Source of the DNA: a virus | IMG/VR virus record: IMGVR_UViG_3300017779_000023 | Span: 1-44,253 of that record | Reading direction: 5' to 3' (one strand) | DNA length: 44,253 nucleotides | Shown: one piece after another, positions 22,750 to 31,204 of the stretch | Numbering within the stretch: position 1 is the first letter of the stretch | Layout: every line of letters starts with the position of its first letter | The notes under the pieces: model-generated | The model's database searches: none | What the model was told of the DNA's origin: nothing | The model's input: only the letters and a program-made list of their open reading frames with translations | Program-made: the position numbers and the translations under genes

Positions 22750-23348
22750 ATTTTTTTATTTTTTGTTAATTGTTTAAATTCTTCTAAAGATATAGCTGGA
22801 TCATTAAAGTCTTTAGCTATAACTTCATTTTCTATTTCAGCTACATCCGTCTTATCAGTAGCATGAACAGTTATAAACACACAATCAGTGTGAGTATATA
22901 TAATTCTTTTTGTTCCTGGTTTTGTTATACCATGATGAGGTGCTTGTATATGTTTAACGCCGTCTTCAGTTAATATTGACATTTTACCTTTCATAAGAAA
23001 AAATGGATGTTCTTTTTTATGTATTTTAGTAACTAACAATTCACCAGCAGGGTTAAATATTTCCCTTACATAACAACCGTCAGCAAAACTATGTTTTACT
23101 GGATTTTTTTCTTGTATTTCTTTTTGTGATAAAGCAACACTTGAATTAATTAACTTGTCCTCAAAATCAACTATTTTATTTCTAAAAGTTTGTCTTCTTA
23201 CAAGTTCTTGACCTATTTCGTACGCTTCATCAAAATTAAAAGTATGCTTTATACCTAATTCTTTAGTTTTTTCAACAAACTGTTTTTTTAACTCTTTTTT
23301 TGATAAAGGATTTTTTTCAGCCTGTTCGTTTATTTTATTTAATTCCAT
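22746..23348 (-). CDS. Cupin-domain protein
   Basis: The 200-residue protein has a helical N-terminal region (1-85) and a cupin at about 86-165. Motif 1 is REIFNPAGELLVTKIHKKEH with H110, H114 and G121 (KGKMS). The second block is HHGITKPGTKRIIYTHTDCV with H153, closing with FITVHAT. Several metal-ligand-type His are kept, so a bound metal is possible. Cupins of this 'GtllvgkiHk.eH...l.kG...vlTEdG' type occur in many environmental phages without a proven function. Its position between the stabilisation proteins and the ejection cassette suggests a virion or assembly role rather than metabolism. Confidence 0.78.
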   Translation of the reverse strand: MELNKINEQAEKNPLSKKELKKQFVEKTKELGIKHTFNFDEAYEIGQELVRRQTFRNKIVDFEDKLINSSVALSQKEIQEKNPVKHSFADGCYVREIFNPAGELLVTKIHKKEHPFFLMKGKMSILTEDGVKHIQAPHHGITKPGTKRIIYTHTDCVFITVHATDKTDVAEIENEVIAKDFNDPAISLEEFKQLTKNKKI

Positions 23349-23354
23349 TTAATT

Positions 23355-24740
23355 TTATTTTTTAGTTGGAGCTCTCAACACTACACCTAACACTTCTGAA
23401 CCTACAGCAAATAATTCTGCTTTATCAGCTGACGATGTTTCTGATGGTATCCAATACTGAAGTTTAACGTCAGAATAATAACCCTTAACACCAGTTGTAT
23501 TAAACTGAGAACCATCTTGAAAGTAATCAACAGCTTTATTTCTTAATTCAGAAAAGTAAAAACCTTCTTTTTTAACAAAACCTATAGTATCAGTTCCAAC
23601 TAAAGTACCTTCTTTTGGTATAACATAAGATTTGTTAACATCATCATAACTATTGTAACCACTTATACTGTTACCACCTGTTGAAAACTCTTCCATGCTC
23701 CAACCTGTAGTTCCTTCGTAATTTATAGTTAAAAATGTTTTAACAGCATTAGGTTGATCATTAAAAACAAATTTAACATAAGCTGGATCTGGAAAACTTT
23801 TACCATAAAAATTACTTCTTGTAACTGAATCATCATGGTGTTTATACATATCATATTCATTAAATGTATAAAATTCATTATCTAAACTAACACCAAACGT
23901 TGGTTTGTATGTAAAGAAAGATGTCCAACCTTTTACTCTTTCACTATAACACAGGGTTCTATAACCACTTTGATTTATAAGTATAGCGCTTCCAGTATTA
24001 TCTGCACTACTAATATTTAAATCAACACCATCAACACCTCCTTGTAAAGATACTATATACTTACCTTTTTGCTCGTCAAAAGCCCCATATATTCTATTAC
24101 ATGTTTTTAGGTTATCTTTAAAAAAGTCCTTCATACCTGATTGTGATATTAGCTCTATACCGCTACCACCACCAGCTCCACTTGATAATCTACACACAAC
24201 ACCCCTGTCTTTGTCTGCAAAGTATTTTCTATTACCAAATACAGCAAAACTTTCAGGATGTGTACCTATACCGTATTTACCAGAGTAAGGTGTTATTTGA
24301 CCAATTACATTTTTACCTGAAGTTGTTATAGCTTGACCTTCAGCTGTAAATATAGCGTCTTTATCAATTAAAGCTCTATTTACTTTATTTTCTTGAAATA
24401 TATTTAAGTTAGTATCCTCTGCGTGTAGTTTTTGTATACTACCTTGTGATATATCAACTGCTCTAGTTATATCTTCACCAACAGGAAACTGATTTAACTC
24501 GTTTATTTTTGTTCTTGAATTATATATACCACTATGAATTAAAGCGTTTGTTCTTTTTTGCTCACCGTATTCTTCGTCAACTAAATGAGCTCTAGCACCA
24601 TAATCCATTTGCTTACCATTAAACTCACCTTTAATTCTTGACTCTTCTACATGCCACTGACCATCAGCTTGACCATTACTGTCAACACCACTTGTTAGTA
24701 TTATCGAATTAAAATATGAAACTTCTATAATTGCACCCAT
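23355..24740 (-). CDS. Tail structural protein (stabilisation/tubular type)
   Basis: The 461-residue protein is rich in beta strands, Gly, Tyr and Ser, with no enzymatic motif. Blocks such as YGIGTHPESFAVFGNRKYFA, RIYGAFDEQKGKYIVSLQGG and TLCYSERVKGWTSFFTYKPT are repeated Trp/Tyr-rich blades. They recall a beta-propeller-like stabilisation or tail-tube B protein of podoviruses, in which surfaces are checked by 'geNRiYWT'-like strands. It may be the second half of a split stabilisation protein whose first half is the neighbouring 1111-residue gene, 11 bases upstream. The C-terminus ends SEVLGVVLRAPTKK. Confidence 0.6.
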   Translation of the reverse strand: MGAIIEVSYFNSIILTSGVDSNGQADGQWHVEESRIKGEFNGKQMDYGARAHLVDEEYGEQKRTNALIHSGIYNSRTKINELNQFPVGEDITRAVDISQGSIQKLHAEDTNLNIFQENKVNRALIDKDAIFTAEGQAITTSGKNVIGQITPYSGKYGIGTHPESFAVFGNRKYFADKDRGVVCRLSSGAGGGSGIELISQSGMKDFFKDNLKTCNRIYGAFDEQKGKYIVSLQGGVDGVDLNISSADNTGSAILINQSGYRTLCYSERVKGWTSFFTYKPTFGVSLDNEFYTFNEYDMYKHHDDSVTRSNFYGKSFPDPAYVKFVFNDQPNAVKTFLTINYEGTTGWSMEEFSTGGNSISGYNSYDDVNKSYVIPKEGTLVGTDTIGFVKKEGFYFSELRNKAVDYFQDGSQFNTTGVKGYYSDVKLQYWIPSETSSADKAELFAVGSEVLGVVLRAPTKK

Positions 24741-24751
24741 TTATTTATTTT

Positions 24752-27700
24752 TTAACAGTTTGGACATATTTGATAACCTGAACCTATTACACCATTACTT
24801 ATTTCGTATTGAGCACCTAAAGCATCTACAAAATAACCTGACTGATTAGCTAACAATCTAGTTTGTAACGTAGAATCTACGTATATAATATTACCCGTGT
24901 AAACCCCATTTTGATCACCAGGAACACCACTTCCTGATCCCTGTATACCGTAATATTGTGTTGAAGCATCGTCACAAAACATAGTACAAGCTGTTGTTGA
25001 ACCACCATGTGCCCAACCATTAAGAGTGTTAGAGGTTGAAGCGTTTAATATTATAGTTGCTGTACCTGTTAAACCACCGTTATCCGTAACTGTTAAAGTT
25101 AAATTTTTTGGTTGTAGAGCTTGACCAAAAAAACTAGAATAATTAAAGGTATTATTTGCCGTTATAACAAATCTACCATTTGGAGATTGTGACAAGGTAA
25201 ACATACCACTATTATTACCACCTAAACCTTGAGATAATACTCCTGATAAACCTGATTTATTATCGTTATTTGTTGTTCTAGCTGATCCATTTACAGCAGG
25301 TACGTTTGCTATAAAAGTACCATTACTAGCCGTACTAGCAACAGTTACCTCAACACTAGTAGCTGATGGATTAACGTTTGTTACATTTATTGTTATATCT
25401 TGCGTGACATATGCTCCGTTAGCTTGTATAGCCTTAACATTTACAGTAAAGTTATCTTCACTATTATTTTTAAATAAAAACGTATCATTTGTTTTTAAAT
25501 ACCAAGCTCCACTATCTAATATAGCTACAAATCTACCATTTTGATTTGTACCGTTTGATATACTCAATACTTGAAAAGTTGATATAGTTTGACCACTAGA
25601 TGGCGTTGCACTTAACGTACCTATTGTTGTTCCACTAGCAGCACTTTCAGTAAAACTATCAGTAGTATTACCATCTATTCTTATATCGCTAGGTGCGCCA
25701 GTAGTGTTGTTCATTAATAAATTTAAATCATTTACTAGACCACTAGTTGATGTTTCATAAAATATATCAATTTTAGACTCAAAAGGTTTTGTTTCAAAAA
25801 CAGTTAAGTTAGTGCTATTACCATATGGATAACCAAATGGGAAGGTTCCACTGTTAGAAGGATTTACTTGTACGTTTTCAGAGCTTGAGGGTGCGGCTAA
25901 TTCTGTAAATAAATTTGGTAGCTCAGCAACCTGTGGGTTTGAATTAGAATTAAATAAAAATCCGTAAGGTCTTAGCCTTGATTCAAAATAATTACTAATA
26001 TTTGCTTGGCTCGCTAAACCTTGATCAATAGCAGATCCAATACTTAACACATCAATATACTCTTGACGAACACTACCAACATTTTTAGATTTTTCAGGTA
26101 TACCACCACTATCACCAACAACTTTAGGAAATAATTTAACATCAGAGCTTGTTACACCCTCTCTGTTAATATCTGTATCTTTATTCAAAGATCTAGGTAC
26201 TTTGTTTATGTTATCGCCATAAAGTGTAAACCAGCTTTTACCTTTTGTATTAGTTTCTATTTTACCTGATATTATTTGAGTACTACCACCGGTAGTTGTA
26301 GAAGTTACACCCTCTGTCGACCAAGAGTTACCAGGTGAAAAACCATATACATTATAATAATCCTGCTCTGTTTGTTTAACAACAAGTTTCCAAGAAAACC
26401 AACCATTTGGGTTATCAGTAGCGTACGCTTTAACAGCTTCAACTAACCTAGTATCTTTGAACTCTATGTTTAAAGCTTTGCCAATAATATCAGACTCTGA
26501 TTGAGACCAGCTATATGAATTATTTGGACCGTATTCGTGAAAATCTTGATTTTCAACATCTACAGTATGTGTGTCTGTTAATTCACTGTCTGTGTTTGTA
26601 GATAGTATTACAGGTGATTGTCTACCAAATCTATCTGATAAAACAACACCAGCTTGATAAGTTCTTCTTTGTTTTATATTATGATACTTGTAAGCATTTT
26701 TATTATACTGAAGCAAACCAGTTGTTGCGTTTGTTTCGTTAGCGCCTTTAACTTGACTATTTAATAAAAAGTTTATACCTTTTCTACCATCTTCATCTGT
26801 TGGTAAATCATAACCTAAAGTTAAATTACCATATATTAACCTATTAGATACTAATTCTTGTGATTTAGATCTTACGGGTATTTTATCACTAACTCTTATA
26901 GTTTGTCTTTCTGGTAGTGTTTTAAAAGGTTTTTCAGATTTATATATATAATCTATAGTTTGCCTATAGTATGTTGTTCCAGAAATAGGTGTTATAGCAT
27001 ATGATTTAAAAGGTGATGATGTTTCTAACTGTTTTTCAGCTATATTTATTACGTCAACTATTTTTATTGATATACCATCAGACTCTTTTAATACTATCTC
27101 TATTGATTTTAATTTTAAATCATTACTATATGTTGTTCCAGGATCTGAATTAGAAAATTCGTCTACGTTAGGTAATGGTATACGCATTGTAATTTTATCA
27201 TATGCGTTTTCCATTATATCAACTATTGTTTTTTCAGCAACTGTTCTTACGCTTGTTGAAACTTTAGCTTCGTTTGTAGTGCTATTTGTTTGGTTAGCGT
27301 TATATGCTAGTGAACCGTTATTTAACGGTTTAAATACAACCTGAGTAAATGGAGATATTATTGAGTATTGATTATCTTCGTATTTATATCTATAACCAAA
27401 TCTTACAAATCTGTCTTTTAAATAATCTGATTTTATACCACTTACAGAAGTAGGATCTGTTGTTAAAAGAGTTGTTCCATCACCAGCACCACTAGTATTC
27501 GTTAAAAATGGAGCTTGATATGGTGAGACTTTAGCTACAGATATTTTTTCCTCACAGTTATAATAACTACCATCTAATTTAGCTAAGTCAATATCAATAC
27601 CTCTTGGTTGATTATAGTTATCTGTAAAAAATAAATAATTATCTATAGTGTTTATACCTGTGATTAAATGATTTTTACTAAAATTTAAAAAAGGTCCGTT

Positions 27701-28087
27701 AACTAATACAACAGGTGCGTTAGATCCTTCTTGCATTATTATTTTACAAACATCACCATCTGCTACACTTGCTCTATCCATGTTTATAATACTTTTACCT
27801 GTTAAACCAGAAAAAGTTGTTACAAACCAAAATATTCTATTTGCAGAAACGTCCACATGAGCGCCAATAACTTCACCATTTTTATTGTTAAAGTCAGATC
27901 TCCAACCCTCAGTAACATCATAAGCTAATTTATTACCTAAAGCATTTTCAATAGCACCTACATCAGAGTCTTCACTATTTGTTATAAGTATATTTTGACC
28001 CTCTCTATATTCGCCTTTTGGTACAAGCCTCTCATCAAGGTCTTGATTCATCTTACCTTTTATGAAAATGTTTTTTAACTGTGGCAT
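24752..28087 (-). CDS. Large tail stabilisation protein with cadherin-like domains
   Basis: The 1111-residue protein begins MPQLKNIFIKGKMNQDLDER and continues LVPKGEYREGQNILITNSED, a signature of P22-like tail-stabilisation proteins in which conserved strands surround 'GEyreg.N'. ANRIFWFVTTF and NYLFFTDNYNQPRGIDID are propeller-type strands. Residues about 800-905 and 905-1020 look like cadherin-type beta domains (IDGNTTDSFTESAASGTTIG; FTVNVKAIQANGAYVTQDIT; LTLTVTDNGGLTGTATIILN), common decorations of marine phage and Bacteroidetes surface proteins. The last 90 residues form a Cys-containing module (CTMFCDD ... YQICPNC). The virion location is inferred from family and operon. Glycan or surface adhesion by the added domains is possible. 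Confidence 0.75.
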   Translation of the reverse strand: MPQLKNIFIKGKMNQDLDERLVPKGEYREGQNILITNSEDSDVGAIENALGNKLAYDVTEGWRSDFNNKNGEVIGAHVDVSANRIFWFVTTFSGLTGKSIINMDRASVADGDVCKIIMQEGSNAPVVLVNGPFLNFSKNHLITGINTIDNYLFFTDNYNQPRGIDIDLAKLDGSYYNCEEKISVAKVSPYQAPFLTNTSGAGDGTTLLTTDPTSVSGIKSDYLKDRFVRFGYRYKYEDNQYSIISPFTQVVFKPLNNGSLAYNANQTNSTTNEAKVSTSVRTVAEKTIVDIMENAYDKITMRIPLPNVDEFSNSDPGTTYSNDLKLKSIEIVLKESDGISIKIVDVINIAEKQLETSSPFKSYAITPISGTTYYRQTIDYIYKSEKPFKTLPERQTIRVSDKIPVRSKSQELVSNRLIYGNLTLGYDLPTDEDGRKGINFLLNSQVKGANETNATTGLLQYNKNAYKYHNIKQRRTYQAGVVLSDRFGRQSPVILSTNTDSELTDTHTVDVENQDFHEYGPNNSYSWSQSESDIIGKALNIEFKDTRLVEAVKAYATDNPNGWFSWKLVVKQTEQDYYNVYGFSPGNSWSTEGVTSTTTGGSTQIISGKIETNTKGKSWFTLYGDNINKVPRSLNKDTDINREGVTSSDVKLFPKVVGDSGGIPEKSKNVGSVRQEYIDVLSIGSAIDQGLASQANISNYFESRLRPYGFLFNSNSNPQVAELPNLFTELAAPSSSENVQVNPSNSGTFPFGYPYGNSTNLTVFETKPFESKIDIFYETSTSGLVNDLNLLMNNTTGAPSDIRIDGNTTDSFTESAASGTTIGTLSATPSSGQTISTFQVLSISNGTNQNGRFVAILDSGAWYLKTNDTFLFKNNSEDNFTVNVKAIQANGAYVTQDITINVTNVNPSATSVEVTVASTASNGTFIANVPAVNGSARTTNNDNKSGLSGVLSQGLGGNNSGMFTLSQSPNGRFVITANNTFNYSSFFGQALQPKNLTLTVTDNGGLTGTATIILNASTSNTLNGWAHGGSTTACTMFCDDASTQYYGIQGSGSGVPGDQNGVYTGNIIYVDSTLQTRLLANQSGYFVDALGAQYEISNGVIGSGYQICPNC

Positions 28088-28091
28088 TTAA

Positions 28092-29270
28092 TTAATGTTT
28101 AATTTGTTTCGACTTACCTCTCATCACTTGAGCTATTTCAGATGATTTAAAGTTAGACAACCTTATTTTAGCATTACGCATTGCTGCTTTTCTTTCTTTT
28201 CTATATCTATTTATTACAAACTCAGGAACACCAGCCCTTGTTGATAGTATGTTAAATACTAAACTTTTATACATACCATCTTCTGCAAACTTATGTATTT
28301 TCATTTCATCATCTGTAGCTAAACCATCAGATAAATATTTAAAAGTTATACTTCTATCTTTTAAATCACTGCTAAATGATATTTTACCATTTAACTCATC
28401 TATTACAAACACACCATTGTGTTGTGATACTTCAGGTTCTAATCCATATCTTAAACCTGTATTAGCAACCCTATCAGTGTGATATGTTTGATTATAAAAA
28501 TAATCATTAGAGTTTAAACTACCACTTACGTTGTGTAGATCAAAGTCTTTAAAATTTTCTGATATTCTAGGTTCGCCAGTTAATAAGCTTTCATCTGTAA
28601 ACAAATACTCATAATCTGAATCTTGTAATATAGATTGTGAAGGCTTTGATGTTAACCTTGAAGGATATATAATATGCTCAACACCACCATTGTCAAACCA
28701 AGATAATCTAACGTAGTTAACATAATCTTGAGGCATTGGAATACTAAGTGAAGGTGGTATTTCAATTTCTTGTATTTTTTCTGTTCTGTTTATATCGTAA
28801 TTAAATTCTTGTAATATTCTTTTAGCGTGAAACAAAACTTCAGATCTTTTTACAGAGTTTACTAGTTTACCATCACCCACATAACCAACCATAAAGTTAC
28901 TTACTAAATCTTTTAATGATACATATCTATAGTTGCCGACAACATCGTTATGTAAAGATATCGTTATAACATCTGCGCTAGCTATTGTTACACTACTAGA
29001 CAAATCACTATTTATATAATCTACGGTCTTTTTTACAAAAGTTATACTAACTTTTCCGTTAGCTGTCGAAAATGTATAGTTATCAGCGCCTTGAACTTGA
29101 TTATTTAATTTTACAGTAAAATCAGATATTGTTTTAGGTTTGTATAAAAAACCATCAGGAAAAGTAAATTTACATCTTGGTATAGAGTTGACTTCGGATC
29201 CTTCACTACCTTGAAATAATTTTGTTTTATTATAATACTGAAACGCTGTAGTTGTTTGTAATAATCCCAT
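28092..29270 (-). CDS. Tail/neck structural protein (adaptor or tubular A type)
   Basis: The 392-residue protein has an N-terminal beta domain (KFTFPDGFLYKPKTISDFTV followed by KLNNQVQGADNYTFS), a helical middle and the segment EIEIPPSLSIPMPQDYVNYV, where a 'P.DYV.y.r' turn is common to head-to-tail adaptor proteins. The C-terminal region (RAGVPEFVINRYRKERKAAM and RNAKIRLSNFKSSEIAQVMR) is basic and helical, as in tail-tubular protein A-like subunits. It sits between a second adaptor-like gene and the stabilisation protein. A neck role is inferred from these features. The spacing to both neighbours is 2-4 bases. Confidence 0.62.
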   Translation of the reverse strand: MGLLQTTTAFQYYNKTKLFQGSEGSEVNSIPRCKFTFPDGFLYKPKTISDFTVKLNNQVQGADNYTFSTANGKVSITFVKKTVDYINSDLSSSVTIASADVITISLHNDVVGNYRYVSLKDLVSNFMVGYVGDGKLVNSVKRSEVLFHAKRILQEFNYDINRTEKIQEIEIPPSLSIPMPQDYVNYVRLSWFDNGGVEHIIYPSRLTSKPSQSILQDSDYEYLFTDESLLTGEPRISENFKDFDLHNVSGSLNSNDYFYNQTYHTDRVANTGLRYGLEPEVSQHNGVFVIDELNGKISFSSDLKDRSITFKYLSDGLATDDEMKIHKFAEDGMYKSLVFNILSTRAGVPEFVINRYRKERKAAMRNAKIRLSNFKSSEIAQVMRGKSKQIKH

Positions 29271-29272
29271 GT

Positions 29273-30325
29273 CTATTGTTGTTTAATTCGTTGTTGCGCA
29301 ACTAAGTAGTCTGCTCCTAGTTTTGTTATTATTTGATCTTTCATGATAAGTCCCGCCATTGACAGGATAGATAATACTAAAGCAGGTTCTTCAGAAGGAT
29401 GCAGTTCAAAATCAGTTGAACCTTTTGTACTTGTACCATATACATCTTCGTTTCTCAATGTTAACACAACGTCTGTTGAACCTCCTATAGCTGGATTACC
29501 AACGTCTTTGCTTATAGTTATAGTATCACCAACTTTATAACCTGAGCCAGCTTTATTTATTCTTACACTTGTTACTGTGTTACCATCTATTATTATTGTT
29601 ACATTACCACCAACACCATTACCATTTGTAGTAAAACCTGAAGTTAAGCCAATTAATCCACTATAACCTGCGCCAGCAGCGTTAACTCCATCAGTTGTAT
29701 TAGTTGATACTATACCTATATTAGCATTACCTAACACTAAACCATCAGCAATATATGGGTTACTGTCATATACGTTTGTGCCAAATGTTGCATTTCTACT
29801 ATATCCAAACCTAGGATCTGTAGGTGTCTTTATATAATCTATTGATATATCGTCAGATGTGTTAGGCTCTACAACTATTGTTGTTCCACCGTTAGATGTT
29901 GTTGTTTTGTAATATATAGGAAAATCTGATGTGGGTTTTGTTAATGGAGACGAAAGCATGTAAGATAATTCACTTTTATCTATTTCTTCTAATGATATTG
30001 TTTTGTTTGCAATGTTTAAATCTATAAGCTTATATATATCATTTGGTAAAACTAAGTTACCAGATGTTAATGTTTTTATTTCTGTTTTATAAAAAGCTTC
30101 TATTCTTTCTTTTGTTTTCTTTGGTAAATCAGCATAACCCGCGTTAGTTCTACCAAATGTATCTAAATTTAACATTTTATTATATTCATAAAAAGCTAAA
30201 TCTAATAATTGATATTGTACTTGTTTAGCTATTTTATTAAACTCATCAGGAGTTAAAAATCCTCTTTGCTCTTTGTTCAAGATAGACAAAACCGTTTTGT
30301 ATACTGTGTTTACATTTATAGCCAT
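29273..30325 (-). CDS. Head-to-tail adaptor-like structural protein with inserted beta domain
   Basis: The 350-residue protein has a helical N-terminus (VYKTVLSILNKEQRGFLTPD; EFNKIAKQVQYQLLDLAFYE) and LVLPNDIYKLIDLNI, a turn found in adaptors (gp4/gp11-like), followed by strands that frame a 'D...KtPtdPrFGY' segment. Residues about 190-290 form a Gly/Thr-rich insert with AGAGYSGLIGLTSGF and INKAGSGYKVGDTITISKDV, a decoration domain with the 'GSGYkvGD' motif seen in many marine virion proteins. The C-terminal helix resumes at PSEEPALVLSILSMAGLIMK. It is preceded by a large hairpin just upstream of its ATG. Confidence 0.6.
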   Translation of the reverse strand: MAINVNTVYKTVLSILNKEQRGFLTPDEFNKIAKQVQYQLLDLAFYEYNKMLNLDTFGRTNAGYADLPKKTKERIEAFYKTEIKTLTSGNLVLPNDIYKLIDLNIANKTISLEEIDKSELSYMLSSPLTKPTSDFPIYYKTTTSNGGTTIVVEPNTSDDISIDYIKTPTDPRFGYSRNATFGTNVYDSNPYIADGLVLGNANIGIVSTNTTDGVNAAGAGYSGLIGLTSGFTTNGNGVGGNVTIIIDGNTVTSVRINKAGSGYKVGDTITISKDVGNPAIGGSTDVVLTLRNEDVYGTSTKGSTDFELHPSEEPALVLSILSMAGLIMKDQIITKLGADYLVAQQRIKQQ

Positions 30326-30338
30326 ATTTTTTTTATTT

Positions 30339-30370
30339 AATAGTCATCGGGCCCGAAGGCCCGGACTATT
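30339..30370 (-). promoter_or_regulatory. Strong UUCG hairpin upstream of a structural gene (attenuator or processing site)
   Basis: In - strand RNA the hairpin has an outer stem AAUAGUC/GACUAUU (30364-30370 with 30339-30345) and an inner stem CGGGCC-UUCG-GGCCCG (30348-30363), with a two-base AU bulge. The UUCG tetraloop is very stable. What follows in the transcript is A-rich (UAAAUAAAAAAAA), ending at the ATG at 30323-30325, so it lacks the U tract of a standard terminator in this direction. It may act as a partial attenuator, an RNA stabiliser or a processing site between the capsid-side and tail-side genes. Confidence 0.6.
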
Positions 30371-30375
30371 TATTT

Positions 30376-31128
30376 TTACTTTAGTTTCTTTTCTATTGAT
30401 TTGTATACTTCTATACCTTCATCAGTTTTAAAGAAAGCAGCTAAAGCTGAGTAAGCGTTCTCATCAAAAGGAACAGTTACTATTTTTTTACCTGTTTTTG
30501 TCCAAGTAAAAGTTCTTTGATCGTTTGATAACGTAAGTATACTAGCTTCAACAGCTTTTATACCCATATTTCTAATATTTATATTGTCATCATTCGCGAG
30601 TTCTAAGAACAATTTTGGGTTGTTTTTAGCGAATATAAGTAAATCACGTTTAAGCTCCTTAGATTTCATGCTAGATACCTTAGAACCTAATTCTGTTCTT
30701 AATATTGCTTCCATTTGATCAACCTCCATTTGCTTTGCAGCATTTAAAGCTTCAATCTCTAACTCTAATATATCTAGGTCTGATTCTGCTTGTATCTCAT
30801 TATCAACCTCTGAAAATTTTCTATTAGCATCGGGGTGATATAACGAAAGTAATTTTTGTAGTGTTACTTCATTTTTAGGTACATAAAGCATACCATCTCT
30901 AAATATAATGTGACCTAATCTTTGAGGTCCTTTCATTTCGTCAACGAATACTGTTTTTTGATTTTTACAATATTTCATTTCTCTTTCGTGGCCAGCTTGC
31001 TCATCAAAGTAATATAAGTTTTTTGATTTTACTATGTGTGTTACTGGTATTTTTTCGGTTGTTAATTCATACAACCTGTCTTTTATTTCCCACTGTTTTA
31101 CAGTAGGTTCTTTTATTTTTTGTTTCAT
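30376..31128 (-). CDS. Unassigned protein downstream of the major capsid gene
   Basis: The 250-residue protein has no recognised function. The N-terminal half is mixed alpha/beta (VTHIVKSKNLYYFDEQAGHE; HIIFRDGMLYVPKNEVTLQK), where VPKNEVTLQKLLSLYHPD resembles a small binding domain of phage proteins. A long acidic helix follows (ESDLDILELEIEALNAAKQM), then basic helices and an EAYKSIEKKL-type end. It lies between the capsid terminator and the UUCG hairpin, so it is likely transcribed by read-through and set apart in expression from its neighbours. A head-completion or virion-accessory role is inference. Confidence 0.55.
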   Translation of the reverse strand: MKQKIKEPTVKQWEIKDRLYELTTEKIPVTHIVKSKNLYYFDEQAGHEREMKYCKNQKTVFVDEMKGPQRLGHIIFRDGMLYVPKNEVTLQKLLSLYHPDANRKFSEVDNEIQAESDLDILELEIEALNAAKQMEVDQMEAILRTELGSKVSSMKSKELKRDLLIFAKNNPKLFLELANDDNINIRNMGIKAVEASILTLSNDQRTFTWTKTGKKIVTVPFDENAYSALAAFFKTDEGIEVYKSIEKKLK

Positions 31129-31149
31129 GATATAATATAATTAAAAAGT

Positions 31150-31189
31150 TAAAAATAAAGAGGAGGGGCGGTACGTATACCACCCTCTC
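31150..31189 (-). terminator. Terminator after the major capsid gene (UACG loop)
   Basis: In - strand RNA the stem is GAGGG-U-GGUA / UACC-G-CCCCUC around a UACG tetraloop (31163-31187, one bulged C and one G-U pair). It is followed by CUUUAUUUUU (31151-31160) and further U-rich sequence. It lies 14 bases after the capsid stop codon. A hairpin plus U tract directly after the capsid gene is the usual phage device for high capsid output with partial read-through. Confidence 0.85.
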
Positions 31190-31204
31190 AACTTTATATA
31201 GTTA

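Noticed and set aside
30339-30370. Hairpin as a standard rho-independent terminator on the - strand
   Set aside because: The RNA following the stem in that direction is A-rich, not U-rich.
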